Shown here: positions 48,600 through 61,989 of the stretch, one piece after another
Numbering within the stretch: the first letter of the stretch is position 1
Layout of the letters: each line of letters opens with the position of its first letter
Assembly: GCF_004027225.2 (NCBI RefSeq)
Contig: NC_044290.2
Span: forward strand, 3,054,906-3,118,905
Length of the DNA: 64,000 nt
Source: Strigops habroptila
Taxonomy: Eukaryota; Chordata; Aves; Psittaciformes; Psittacidae
Direction: 5' to 3'
The notes under the pieces: model-generated
Told to the model about the DNA's origin: nothing
The model's input: only the letters and a program-made list of their open reading frames with translations
The model's database searches: none
Position numbers and translations under genes: made by a program

Positions 48600-51500
48600 A
48601 CAGAGCAGTAAAAGGCAGTTAATCACCTGAGAATTTAGCCAGGATGGCGCCAAGAATCCTGCTTTTTGCTACACGGCTAGCTTTTTGATTTCAGTTTCCT
48701 CCAGACACTGGTGGCTCCACCACGGGATGGCTGAAGCCACAACGCTGCAGCAGCTCACAAGTTTTGCCACTGCCAAAGTGTTTTCACTGTTGTTCAGGAG
48801 GTCCATCCATTAAAAAACATTTGGATACACCAAGTGCCCCCCAAAAGCACATTAAAATAACTATAGTTTCATGGATTGAAGTTCAGGTCTTTCCTAAAAT
48901 ACAGTTTCATTTGATAATGAGCTTTAGCTCACTAGTAACATCTACAAAACACGCGTTTCTCTTGAAAGAGACAATTTTACTTGTGGAATTTTCACACGGT
49001 TTGCTATCTAAACCTAGCCCTGGAAAAAAAGAAAAGTCCCGTGTTGTCATGTGGTTAGTCTTTGGGTTCTCTGTTATCCTCCAAAGCACTTCATTGGCCT
49101 GGGGGACTGCAGCTGACTTGCAAGATAGTTCTTCTAGAAGGCCACTGCCTTCAGCTGTTTACTGCTCCCTGCAGAACACTGCATTCAGCCAGCCTCTTGC
49201 TTCTCTTCCTATCAGCATTTTGGCAAGGTCTGGCCTTACAAGTAAAACCAGAAGACTGCAGTTCCATTTCTGCATAAACAAACAGTGCATGCTTCACTAA
49301 AAGGCCATTCACTGCACATACCCCAGACACAAGTTTGTCTGCTCCAAGCTTTGAAGGGCACCAAAACAAACCTGGTATGTTGAGGCTGCCTGATGTTGTG
49401 CTGGGGACTCTGCACTAGGTCTGCTCAGTCGCAGATGCCTGGTGTACCTGCCTGCTCTGCTAACTGCACCCAAAGTGCCAAAATCAAGTCAGGTTTGGTG
49501 GTTACCAGCATTACCAGGGTTTTCTGCAGGCAAAATCGAGTCACACTCCTGCCTGCAAACCCTTGCTCACCAGTTTATTAACCTGGTTTGACTCAGAGCA
49601 GGGTCCAGGTGATTAAATTTGGCTTCAATGCTGCAAGTGGGCTTGATGCATGAAGAGATGAGCAGAGCTGGCAAACAACAGACCATGCTTACACCATCCC
49701 TTCCTACGTGAAACATGACTTTAAATACCATACCTGTCAATACTGTCAGCTAAGAGACCCAAAGAGCACTCAGCACCCCAGCCACCTCTTTCTCCAAAAC
49801 TAGCTGCACACATGGCTCTCTTGGCATATTTTTTACTCACAGAGAAGGAAAAAGAACCAAAACCATGAGCCGGGCAGCTAATGCAGTCTCCTGTGCTCTG
49901 GTAGAGTTGTTTAGAGAGAGAAAGCAGCTTTGTACGAGGGATTTGTGGATCACAGCTCTGCCATCCCACCATGTGCTGATGAGCCCTGAGCTGAGGGGAC
50001 AGAACCTGCTGTGACAATCCCCACGTGCTCTCCCACCTCAGGACAGTGTGGAGGATCAGCCTTGGGCTCCCAGATCCTAACCCCAAGAGTCTGCATGTGT
50101 CTACCCCCCCAAGCCATTGTAACAGTCGCTTTCTCTCAGCTGAGACAGTCACTAGGACTGCAGAAGGCAGGATGTAGCCCACCATATTTTGCTACAATCA
50201 CCAAGAGGGTGTCTGCCTCATCTCCTGCTGCAGAAAGGTGAGCATCAGCACCATCAATACTTGTCAGTATAAATACCACCAAACTGTCATGCCCAATGCA
50301 GATCACTGCTGGGTACAGAATGTCCATGTACAAACAAGAATGACCCCCCCTTTACGAAGAAACCACTTGCTACAAGAGGCTATAGGAAGAGCTGGCAAAA
50401 AGAATGGTGGGAGGCAGAGGGTGCAGGTGGTGCTCCCACAGCTCCATGGGATCCTACCCAGACAGGCAGCACCACTCAGCTGCAGAGACAGACCTTTGCC
50501 CTGACAGCACTTCTTCTGGAAACCAGGATGCAGGTCCAGGATGCAGGTCCAGGATGCAGGTCCGTCATCTGCCCGTGCACTCGTTTTGCAGTGCTAAAGA
50601 TGGCAAAGTGCAAGAGGAGAGGGACCACCCCAAGTGCCTGCACAAGTTCTCAGCCCTCAGAACCAGAAACCACTTGGTAACACCGCAGTCTGCAGGATCT
50701 CCACCACCACTGCAGGGTGTCCTAGGCAGAACATTGATGGCTTTGTATCACACAGGAGTTGAGTTCCTCTCTGCTGCAGCAAGTTACAATCCCAGGTACA
50801 CTCACATCAGCTATTCTCCCCTAGTTGAGATCTCTGGTGGAGGTGTTCACATGTGAGATGGATACAGAGGATGATAAAGGAGAGCTTGGCGCCAGAGTCC
50901 CTCGCAGGTCTCAGGGGCAGCACAAAGGACTGATGGACCTTCCAGTTGTCTGAATAGTGTCTTAAACAGCCAAACAGAAAGTTTCCCATTGCTGACAGCA
51001 GGTTATAAGAACAATGGTGTGTAATTCCCTTGGGACATTTTAGGGAACCATCTCATCAACCCCTTTCCCAGCATTGCCCATTTAACAGTGCAGTTGTAGG
51101 GCTGTTGAAACTGTCATGGTCTACACATAAAACAAGAGTAAAGAACTGAGGCCAAACACTCCTGGATGTTCATGGGCAGCTTGAAACTAGCTGGAAGATA
51201 AAATTCCCCCTAAAAATTCCTCTCTGTTCCTATCTCAAGGTCTCTGGGTTCATACACAGTGGTACTCCCCTTCTCCACGAAGGTCAGACAGCTCTATCCT
51301 GCCGCAAGGACAGCGGATGAGACACAGGAATTCTTTCTTGCGGGACAAAGAAACACAGCCCCCAGAGGAGAAAGAATCAGCAATACCCAACCTACAACCT
51401 TCCTGCAGCTCTGCCTGAAATAGAAGCCTCTTTGCTCCTGCCAAAAGCCAAACTTCCCCACTCCAAAGTTGATTTAAGTGTGTGGGTGTGATAATTTCAG

Positions 51501-53110
51501 CATAGTCTGCACAGAGCAAAGCTGGGCTTCTATTTTCTCCAGCCAGTTTCCACTGGTCTTTCTAATTGCTAATACCCAGGTAACACCCTGTGTAACTCAT
51601 CCAATAGCTTCACATCCCAGGGGAAAACCAAACAAAACAAAGACCACAGAAGAGGAACAGACAATATCTACCCAGCCAGATCAAACCTGAAGTGCATAAA
51701 CACACACAGGGGAGAACTTGTAACAAAAAGCCAAAATGAACAGAAAGCTCAGAGATCAGGGGGTGAGTATCACACACAGACCACATCTTGGGGGTAATCT
51801 AGAAACTAGAACTGCTCCAGTTTGCAACATAGGTCTGACTTTTAGTACAAACATGAGATGCTTGGACAAGTGTAAGCAGCAGTTCCAGCCCCTTGCAGAT
51901 GTGTTTGCCCAGGCAGTGCTGCTTTATCCATCCAGTCACATCTCCAGGAAGCCCCCCTTTAAAGGTCACAGCCATCTCCAATAGCAGCTGGGCTTGAAGG
52001 CTTCTCCTCCAAAACAGCTGGGTTTTAAATGGTCCTGGCTGACATGAAAGGATACACTCCATATAAATGGAGTAGCAGCTAAAGGAATCCAGGGTGACAA
52101 GAGGGATTAGAAGGATCCTTCAACAGGGAACCACTACCTTGAGTACAAACAGCTTACAATAAGAGGAGGAATTAAGGCATGAACCTGATGCTGTTACTCA
52201 CTTGAGTTACACAGGGGTTTTCCACCTGCACTCCACAGGCTTGCAATGGTTGTCAAAAGCATCTGCTGCAGCTTTCTCTTGCAGAGCTCTCCTCTCCTAG
52301 CAGAATTTGGGGTATCTAGGAGCTGAAAGGAGCTGCCAGCCAGTGCTCTGCTGCTGGAAGGCACTAAAACATCAAAGCATCACCTTTCAGAAGTGACTGA
52401 ACCAATACAGCCATCTTCACTCACCACGAACTAACCGCTTCCACCACTTCCCAGCCTCCCATTTTCCTTAACAGCATCTTAAGTTCATTTCTACTTCCAT
52501 CAATTATCAGTAGCAGAATTCCAATGACTAAGTCATAGGCAGAGCTTGCAAAACAGTTTCCCACAGCACACAAGCTACTCTTGTTTCCTTTCTAATAAAA
52601 GGCTGCCACAGTGTTGACAAGGAAGACAAATGACAGAGGCAGTGATCCATAAAGTCCTCTCCTTCCTAAGGATCGATTAGATCTTTAAGACAGTTACAGA
52701 ACACCACAATTAAAAGCTACAAAGACGTTAGAACAATGTCCCATACGTCACAAATCCTTATTTCTGATGTTATCTGATGCTATGGCAAAGCAAACCAAAT
52801 TCAAACTCAAGTCCTGGCCTCCGGAAAAGTGGCTTCAGCAGAGGAACGTGTCTTCTCTTCCCCCACAATGAAGTATAATCACGGGGTGGGAACAAGCTTT
52901 TCCTCCAGTGACCCCTAGCGAGCTGACTGCACTTCCTGAGCAAGCAAAACCCATCCTGCAGGTGAAATAAAGGTTAAATTGTGAGGCTGGGGCATTGAGG
53001 GAGCTTTTAAATGGATTGTTTTAGAAGAACTCTGGTCCTGATCAGAAGGAATTGCTCAGGAGTTTTCTTATCTGCAGTCAGTCTTGGGAATGCTGGATAA
53101 CAGGTAGATC
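48600..53110. other. probable intron, no recognised gene
   Basis: No conserved exon identified. A minus-strand block near 50.85-50.97 kb, after an acceptor-like GGCTGTTTAAG, is open for about 40 codons, but its phase does not fit the neighbouring candidates. Confidence 0.35.
50523..50563 (+). repeat. 13-bp tandem repeat x3
   Basis: Three copies of ccaggatgcaggt in a row in otherwise unremarkable non-coding DNA. Confidence 0.9.
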
Positions 53111-53116
53111 ACAACA

Positions 53117-53352
53117 CAGAATCCCAGACTGGTTGGGGTCAGAAAGTACCTTAAGATCACCCAGTTCTAACCCCTGCCACGGGCAGGGACACCTTCCACT
53201 AGAGCAGGTTGCTCCAAGCCCCTGTGTCCAACCTGGCCTTGAACACTGCCAGGGATGGGGCAGCCACAGCTTCTCTGGGCACCCTGTGCCAGCGCCTCAG
53301 CACCCTCACAGGGAAGAGCTTCTGCCTCAGAGCTCATCTCAATCTCCCCTTT
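53117..53352 (-). repeat. CR1 LINE 3' fragment
   Basis: Antisense CR1 end containing 'cacagaatcccagactggtt' and 'ctgccacgggcagggacacc' and running to 'gcctcagagctcatctcaat'. 5'-truncated, about 235 bp. Confidence 0.9.
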
Positions 53353-56090
53353 TCTGTTTAAACGTGCAGGTTTCGTGCGAGATTTGCTACAGAGAACAGG
53401 GCTGTGCGCATCCTTCTTGATTCTCTCTGAAGCAGAACCACTCGAAGCCTTCAGTCGGAGCCGCAGGACCCCTGTGCTGTTTGTGCAGAGCACCAGCACC
53501 ATCCAGCGGATAAACAGGACTTGCCTCTCCTCTCCCCCCCATCTCACATTTACCTGCATTTATCTACAGAACATGCCCTTTATAAACCTCCTTCCTATCG
53601 TGAGCACTTTGGGGCTGAATTTACATGAGCTTTGGGTAAAAAAACGTGAGCTGTGGTAAAAGAGGGGTCAAAAATAGCTCCAAAAAGAACCACACTTTCT
53701 ACCGCCAGCAGCAAACTACACTGGCTGTGTCCAAGTGTTACCTCTCCTTGCACTGCAGCTGCAGTCTCTTCATCACTGTAGAGGAGTTAACACCGAGCCC
53801 AGCGCACTCATCACACCTCACCCTTGGGTTTACCCCTGGGAACAGCCTCACAGGCAGCGTGAGCACACGCAGAAGGCACACCCCCCCCCCCCCCCACACC
53901 GGTCCCGGGTCACACGGCCGGTTTTGGAGATGTGTGGAGGCTGCTCATGATCCCCCGGATGATGTCAGTGGCTGTTTTCCCTCTTCCTACAGCAGCATCC
54001 CCAATAATTTGGCTTAAACCCCATCACAATTCCCAGAGCAGATGTGCCACCAGCCTCCCACAGAAAATAAAACCATCCCGTTTCTTTGAGGCAAAGATGA
54101 ACCAAACCATGTAATACCTCCTCTCTGTGGGTTTATTGTTCGCAGCGCCATGCAGCAGTTAACAAATGCCAGTGGTACACAGCATTCCCAAGAGCTGACC
54201 GCACCGTGACTCACTCACTACACATACGCATCCCAATGACAGCATTCCTGACCTACTTTGGGAATTAAGAAAGCATTTCAGACATATTTCCCCCCCTTTC
54301 CAAAAGGGAGTGTCCTACAGCTATTCCAGAGCTGTTGGCTGGGATCCAGTGATCACATGTGGGTGATGCAAAACAGATCTATTCAAAGTTTAAAGGAAGA
54401 AAAATCACAAGGAATTCCATGTTTTGCTCTGTTCCCATCCTAGCAAAAAGCCAGCTTCAAATCCACAGGACCAGTACTCCATCCCCACTGCCTGAGCTTA
54501 TCTTTAGGAATTCTTACCATCTAGTGCTGCTTTCGTGGCAGGGGGGTTGCAACCGGATGATCTCGATGTCCTTTCCAACCCTAACTATTGCATAATTGTA
54601 TCATTTTGGAACTCTGATACACATACTCATAGATCAGACTCTCGCCTGCTTCCATTCAGAGAGGACTCACAAGATCACATTCCCGGAACACACCAAAATC
54701 CCTGTAAAACCTCACCCTTTTGATAGATGCTTCAGTTGCCTTATTATGGAGAAAGAATAAACCAAACTTCCACTAACTTGCCCCAAGCAGGAGGTAACAC
54801 CCCACTGCCCAGCCTCCCCCAGCGCTGAGGTTACCTTGGTCAGACAACTGCCAGAGAAGAGGTTAGAAAAGGGCTTTAGGGAGATTTGTCTCTGTGGCCT
54901 TTACACAGTCCTCGTGTATATCAAGCCGTGATCCACCACCAGAAGTGTGGGGGGTAACCAAGGCGATGCCTTCTTAAAGCAGGAGATGCTTTTGCCACAC
55001 ATTCACTACACAAATTCCCTACAGCTTCCACTTACGGCTGCTTTCAGCACCAGTTATTGCACTCCCCACAGGAAACTTCATCTAAACCAGATTGCCATCT
55101 ACAACATGGGTTTTGAACTTTGCCTGCACCACTCCCATGGGAACAACCCAAATCCATTATAAACTCAAAGACTGGGGATTTAATTCCCTGCCAAATGCAC
55201 GTAGCCTGAATACAGTGATTTAAAGACATGAGGAAGGAGCAGGGGTTTTAGTGTTATGATAGTTCCAAAGCTGGTCTAGAAGCTCCTACTTGTTCTCTTC
55301 TGAGGGATATTATTGAAGAGGAGTTTTGCCTCTGAGTCATTCTCAGAGGAATTTATCTATCTAAAGTATTTGACATAGATTAAGAAAAAAAAAACCAAAA
55401 ACCAAAAAACAACCTCATAACTCCCCTGAGCACCACAGAAGGCAACACAAGGTGGAAAATAACCTGTAGGTGCAAAAAGCAGAGAGTTTGTGGTGGGTAC
55501 AGGGCCATGCTCCTTCCCATCTCCAACTATTCCCATTTCCTTCAAGGGGCAGCGGACACTTTCCTTCCCCAGCCATCACCTCCCCCACTAAAGCTCCTTA
55601 AGTAAATTATTCCAGATTTTCCTTAGGCCTGGATCTCTGGTGCTCAAAAACTGCCCGAGCTCGGATGAGAAATGAGAAACACATCCAGGAACAGAGAGGA
55701 TGCAGAACAAAACCCACTCTTATTCTCACAGCTACCCAAGATTAGATGAAGACAACACACGCTGTTATCTGCACGCTCAAGAGTCAGAACATGACGGTCC
55801 CACTGAAGCACGCTCAGCAGTGTGTCAATAACACATAAATAAGAGCATCAGAAGAAAGGTGGCTGCAAAATACCCTGACAAAGTGACCCGTTACCGCCCA
55901 GCGGGGCAGCGAGGGCAGCAGCACCCAGCCCCTGCGGCTTTGGGCGCTTTTGGAGGCACAGAACACTCATATCCCGGGGTGCCAGCACAGGCACACCCCA
56001 ACCCCACCACCGGGCACGGCTTTAGTAACGAACAGCTTCAACCATGGCCACCTCACCCCACTGCACTCCCACTGAAACCAGTGTCCTGAC
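53353..56090. other. probable intron upstream of the CpG island
   Basis: A CR1 tail, a 17-base C run at about 53880 and an A-rich run at about 55383-55411 are the only features seen. No exon is supported. Confidence 0.4.
54530..54602 (+). repeat. short CR1 3' tail
   Basis: Sense CR1 terminal block with 'ggatgatctcgatgtccttt' followed by 'ccaaccctaactattg', truncated to about 70 bases. Confidence 0.75.
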
Positions 56091-56099
56091 TTCAGCGGC

Positions 56100-56780
56100 T
56101 GCCAGCGAGGCTAAAGGCCACCCCAGCACACGCGGGGTAACCTGGACGCCTCACGCAGCCGGTGCCCAGCGCGCTGCCTGCCGGCTGGCGGAAACAAAAG
56201 CAGGGAAAATCTACTACCACACCCCCCCCCCGGCTTCCCGACACTGCAGCGCGCCTCACGGGCGCCGCTGGCCGCCGAGGGCCCCGCCGGTGCGGCCTGG
56301 AGAGCGGCTCGGCCCCTGCAGCGCTGTAACGGCCCCGCGAACCAGGCCCGCCCGCGGCGGCCGCCATCTTGTGCGAGGCGCAGCCCCGCCTCAGGCAGCC
56401 CCACCCACCAAGCGGGCTACGGCGGCCGGATGGGACAAACCACCGTGTTCCGCGTTGTTTACGCGTGCCTGACGTGAGGCGAGTGTCCAATCGCGGCCCG
56501 CGCCGGTTGCCATGGCAGCGGCCCCATCGCCGCGGCCTGGCCCAGGCTCCGCCGCCGCCGTCCCGTAGCGGCCGCGGCAGCCGCGGGCAGCGGCTCGCAG
56601 GAGTTGCGAAGAGCTGTGGGAGGGTGATTCGGGATCCTCCCGCCCGTGTTTGTGGCCCCAAGTGTTGTCAAAGGGGGGAAGGTCTCCCGCATGGCCCTCA
56701 CAGTGTATCCCCCCGTCCCGCGATGGCGGCGTGTTCATACATCCACCTCTGCACCCCGCGGGATAATTAAAGCACAACAC
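56100..56780. promoter_or_regulatory. CpG island promoter of an unidentified gene
   Basis: The highest CpG density in the window, in an otherwise AT-richer half. It includes short runs such as gccgccgccg and many CGs. It looks like a housekeeping-type promoter, possibly bidirectional. On the minus strand a start in good context (CAAGATGGCGG) lies at 56367. On the plus strand a start at about 56513 opens only about 18 codons before a stop. Confidence 0.7.
56260..56367 (-). other. candidate first coding exon, unidentified gene
   Basis: Starts at CAAGATGGCGG inside the CpG island and reads MAAAAGGPGSRGRYSAAG, rich in Arg and Pro, for 36 codons to a GTGAGG donor in phase 0. That phase fits the candidate membrane exon at 48481-48578. 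The peptide is low complexity and is not recognised, so the frame may be only a by-product of GC-rich DNA. Confidence 0.28.
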
Positions 56781-56789
56781 CCAGCGGGG

Positions 56790-59700
56790 AGATCCTGCTG
56801 GAGCAAAGGGTGGAATTTCCTATATAAATATTTATGAGCCCAGAGGGAAAAGGAAACCGGAGCTGGGCGGGCAAGGGGAGATGTATCCCGTCACAGTACC
56901 GCCTCCCGCTGCCGCCCGCAGGCACCCGCGGGCTCCTCTTCCCCGCAGCCCTGCGGCTGCATCAGAGAAAACGCACCTTTTAAACCCCGGGGTTTACATC
57001 TAGACACCCCTTTGCCTGATGTCTTGGGGTGTTTTCACTGAGCTTCATTTCTTTCTTAAATTGGACCTAGTAAATGACACATCTTTTACCACTGTTCTGT
57101 CATTGACAGCATCTTCTTTTGGTGACGCAGCTCAGGACAGGTTTAATGCCAAATGCTCTGCCTCATACAGTGTTACCAATGTGAGGCTGAGGAGTTTGAG
57201 GGTTCTTTTTATTTTCCAGAAATGCTCCTATTCAGAGAAGGCCCAAATGTAAAAGAGGAACTATAAAAGTATGTTTGAAATAAACTATAAAGTCTACAAC
57301 ACAAAGACTAAAAAATCAACTCCACCTGAATGCTCCTTTGCTTGTTTTCAAGAGTAGCTTTGGGAAAGATCGTGCTTTCAGTTTTGAACTAGGGAGAGGT
57401 CCCATATACAAATTCTCTACATTTCTCCCTTTGCACAGCTTGATGAAGGAAGTTATGGCCTAGGGACACAGCACGCCAGCGTGGCGTTTCACATCATAAG
57501 ACTCCTTTCCCACTTACTTCCTTCATGTTGAATAAGAAGAGGTAATTTTCTGACATTACATTTTAGATTTAAGTCATACCTTGTAGCAAAACCAGGTTGA
57601 TCTTATAATAAATGTGCCTTCACCTAAGTGAGAAGATTGGAAGATAAAATGATTCTTAAAAGTCTAATACTATGGTGTTATAGAATATACTGTAGTGGGA
57701 AACAGTGACCAGATAATGAGCTAATAGGTTTCCCAGACTCTAAAGGATTACAGAAAATAAAGCAAAACTAATCTTTAAAGAGATCATTCCCTAAAACTGT
57801 CTCAGAAGCCGTTGCCTCCCTTTGTCAGCAGTTACTAAAACTGAGGAAATCCTTCTTGATAATGAAGTGTTCAACAGGATTTCATAGGAGAGACAAGCAC
57901 ATCAGAAGACATTCGGTTAAAATTCAGAATGCTCATTGATTTACTCTACCCAAACCACCAAGGGTTGCTTCAAAATACTTCATCAATTCACAGAGATTTC
58001 CTAAGTAGGTAGTTTCCCACATCATTTTTCTGTTGGGAGAACAGGATCTCAGTTGTAAAAAAGCCAGGCACCTTTCTGCACAACTATTACCAGTGTTGAG
58101 AGGCAAAGAGATGTTTGTGTTTCCAGGCTGAAGTTAGCTGCTGCTTTCTCAGGCGTGAAGATGAGCTCAACGAGGTCAGCTGGAACCAACATGGGTTTGT
58201 TTCCAAAAGCCAGTGTGAAGGAGGATGAAATGTTCCTTGCAAGGAGACGAGCTACGGGTTCCTTGCAGCAACTCGCCTCTAATACAAGCAGTATTGCCTT
58301 GCCTTTGGCTATTTGCTTTCTAACTGTGGGATTGGAAGACTCTGCCAAGAGGCTGTGCAGTCTCCATCTTTGGAGGTTTTCAAGATGCAACAGGATAAAG
58401 CCCTGAGTAACCTGGCTTGGTCTTATCGCTAATGTTGCTTTGAGCAGGAGGTTGGACTACAGACCTCCTCAGGTCCCTTTCAGCCTGAGTTATGCTACGA
58501 TTCCATTATTTTCATCCATTTTATGTCTATCATCTTTGGCTTTCTTCAGGTATCAAACTGATAAAGACTAGGTTGGAAAGGTCATTTTTACAAAGCACGG
58601 TCAGAAAATGTTGTGGGTTTAACTGCTCTGTGTGACTGAGACATATGACACAGCTAGGAGGAGGTAAAAATCTCTGTAAGAGATGAAAATATGATAGCTC
58701 TTCAAGGATAAACAATATAAAGGGCGAGAAATTACAAGTCTTTTGAAATACATATCACAGGCCTATATGTGTTTGCAAAACCAACTGGAACTGCAAAATA
58801 ACTACTGAAACATGTTTCTAGAACTACAGCCTCCAGTGTCCTGCATAATAAGGGGCATAATGACTTTTGGGCATCGTCTCCACTGGCTGCAAGGTTATAT
58901 ATCATACAGTCTAAGCTGCTCCTTCATGTCTCCTTCAGACATCTCTCCAAACGTGTCACTTTTTTCCTTCATGAGCCTGAAGATGGCAGCCAGCTGCTCT
59001 CTCTGAACCCTGTCAAGAAGAAAAGGAGAAGTAGGAATAGCCAGTCCCCAAAGGCACTTTGAGCAAGAACACCATGGTCAAATGAAACACGAAGCCAAAC
59101 ACAGGTCATTTTACAAGCCTTAGTGGCTGCAGGAAATCTGCCCATGTGAGATAAGAAAGAGACAGTCTCTGGTTCTCCTTCCTCCACCTTCCCGTTTATC
59201 TAATCATCCTGCATGTCTTTCTGCAGTTCTTTAAATACGGAGATAAACCAGATTGCTTTAGCACTAGCTTTGGAGTTCCTTAGGGTTTATCTGTGCTCAA
59301 AGTTTCAAGATAACTTGACATGTGGAATTTCATAAGACCAACACGTTCCAATTTAGCAGACTCCATATTGAAACTGGATTAAGCTTCATCGGCACAGCGT
59401 CCTCTCGTGACAGTATGTAGACACAGAGTAATTTGGGAATAGCTATTACATTTTAAATGCATACCCTACCTTAAAAGTAGAGACCAGATTACTCCCAGTG
59501 TTTCCATGGCTTTAATCAGCCACTGGAGGATATGATCACAGAGAGAAATTTGCTTTGATTGGCTTCATCTGCCAATGTCAAATGGTGAGAGGGACTCGTA
59601 GCCATACCAGCAATGAGGACAGCCCTGCATGGACAGAGGCTGAGCAGTGGAGCACCTAGCTCAGATTTTCATCCCTAGCAAGTCCCACAGCAGATGACCA

Positions 59701-61980
59701 ACACTCTTCTCCCCATAACAGACGATATCCTGACTTTTCCCTAACCTGAAGCAGTTAACCATTGTTGCATGTGCTGCAGCATGAAGATCGGTGTCTGTCA
59801 TAGGGCTTTATTTGAGGAAGCTTTATAGATGTATTGGTCACATATCTACTGATCATCACTTGCGGATACAGAAGGGTGGGAGCACAGGAATGCCATTTGT
59901 TTGCAAGTAGCTCATGAACTGATGCAACTAGCTACAAAATCGTATTTTAAGGCAAAACGAATGTGCACCCTGGCTCCAGTCAGGGCTGGCTGTGGGCTGC
60001 TACATTCTCATTGCCAGGGAGGAGATTGCAGTATTGCTTAGCACATCTCCTGTTTGGCTGTCCTGCGTGAGATTAAAAGAACTAATGAGATTGTGGTGCT
60101 TTATGGTGGTAACAAGGGGAAAACAGTTTCTGTTACTTCAAGGCTCATTTTGCCTCTACGTGACTGTGGGGCTAGAACTCAGCGATAGCTCAGCAGCTCA
60201 GAGCACAGATCTGCTGCAATCCCAGCTCCTCCTGCTTGTTTTACACATTTAGACCTCCTACGGACTAGAAAAAGAGACTCTGGCTTTTACTTCCACATGG
60301 TCACCCTTTCAAGAGTCCTCTTTCCCCGTCACAGCCAGCTTTCTGCATAGGATTTTAATACACTGGAATTAATCCATTTAAATGCACGCCATTAGTTAAC
60401 CTGGGGTAGTCTTCCTGCAATTCCCATATGGACAAGCAGTTCTAGTAACAGGAGGGGTAAAAATACCTATTGACAGGCAAACCCAGGATGCAATCTGTGC
60501 TCAGAAGAAGAGAGAACAGTGTCAACACATCAGAAGCAACCACACCGTGAACAAGATCAATGGAAGGAGACAGTCAGGAGCAGAGGTGCCTTTGGGTGCT
60601 GAGCTCCTGCTGAGGGAGGCTCTGCATTTTCCCCTCTCCTGGGCTAAGCCCCAGCAGAAGCAGGAACAGCAGGCTGTCCCCAGCACAATCACAGCAGGGA
60701 AAGAGCAGATCCTGGCAAAAGGAAGCTCATTTGCCAATTCTTTTCTATTGCAATTAAAATGCAATTGTCCTAAGGCCAAACATACCCTGATAATGCTGTG
60801 GGAGCCTCTGGTTATGAAAGCTCTGGCCATAGGCTGTCAAGAGCCTGGATTTGTCTGCCTCTTCTGTAATGTTTTGTGTTGGCATGAATAGCATCCAACT
60901 GCCCTTTCCAGACGAGAGGGAGGGAAGCAGAGTTGTTAGTGATCAATATTTTATTGTAGAGGCACCAGAGGGCACGTTTCCAGTCTGGTGTGGAGAAATT
61001 CAATACACAGTTTGCCTCCTGTGGCTGAAATGCATTGCCAGCTGGGAGTGCTCCACACAGGTCTGCATCCCTCGCTTGTTTGTTGCATTACAGACATTAA
61101 CACAACGTTCCCCAAAGCCTGTTTCCTCATCTCCAAACCTCCAAAATCAGGGACAATATTCACTCTATTTATTCAATGCATTTTGGCTCTCCCCATAACT
61201 TTAAATATGATTGTGCATTTGAAAAACAGAAATAAAAAAGAGCTGTTTTTCCTTTGTGCTGCATAATCTACAACAAAGGGAGAGCAAAACAAAGATAAAG
61301 AGAGAAACGAGCCTGGGAAGGAAGAGTAAGGCATCAAAAACATAAAACTGATTGCAAGAAAGAGTTTCTCCTCTCAAAGGCAACTTTGAAAACAAGCAGT
61401 GCTCCAGGCTGGGGGTTCGTTTGATGGTTTGAGATCAAACCCACCCCATTCACAAATAAAATCATTCTCTCTTCCCGTAAGTCTTGTCCTCAAAACTATT
61501 TGGTCAAACAGGAGTTTACTTATTGCTGACAAAATAGATAAGTTCAGGATTTCAAAGCAGCCTAATTCTCCTTGCTATGCAGTTGAATTTGCACACTGAA
61601 CTGCCTTAGGCTCTTCTTAGACATTTCAGTCCAAGACCTTTACCATTAGCTGGAGATTTGGGGCAGGGAGCCATAGGTATGTTAAAGGAGATCTCTGCTT
61701 CAGGCACTTGTGTTGATGGCAGCTGAAATCCCGAGCAGAGCTCTGCATTGGGAATGTTGCTAATTCCTCTGTGGCCAAACATGACCAGGAGGGTGGCAGA
61801 AATAAGGGAAAATCCCTGACTTTCGCCATTGGGCTGACTCTACTGTTGAGGAAGCCAATTGACTCATTTATGGGGTAAAAGGCACAGGAAGGCAGAATGT
61901 ACCCCTCCCCTAAAAGTCACATTTTCAATACAACTCTCCTGAGAAAGACGTTATAAACTGCTGGAGGCAGGGAGAACAAG
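56790..61980. other. AT-richer non-coding region
   Basis: No exon with splice sites and conserved protein was found on either strand. A CR1 end at about 58330-58506 is the only repeat recognised. It is likely intergenic, or intron of a plus-strand gene if the CpG island is bidirectional. Confidence 0.45.
58330..58506 (+). repeat. CR1 LINE 3' end, distinct subfamily
   Basis: Sense CR1 end with 'ggaggttttcaagatgcaac', 'ataaagccctgagtaacctg' and 'gcaggaggttggactacaga'. The wording differs from the other copies, marking a separate and probably older CR1 subfamily. The left edge is uncertain and may reach 58.06 kb. Confidence 0.8.
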
Positions 61981-61989
61981 CACAGAGCA

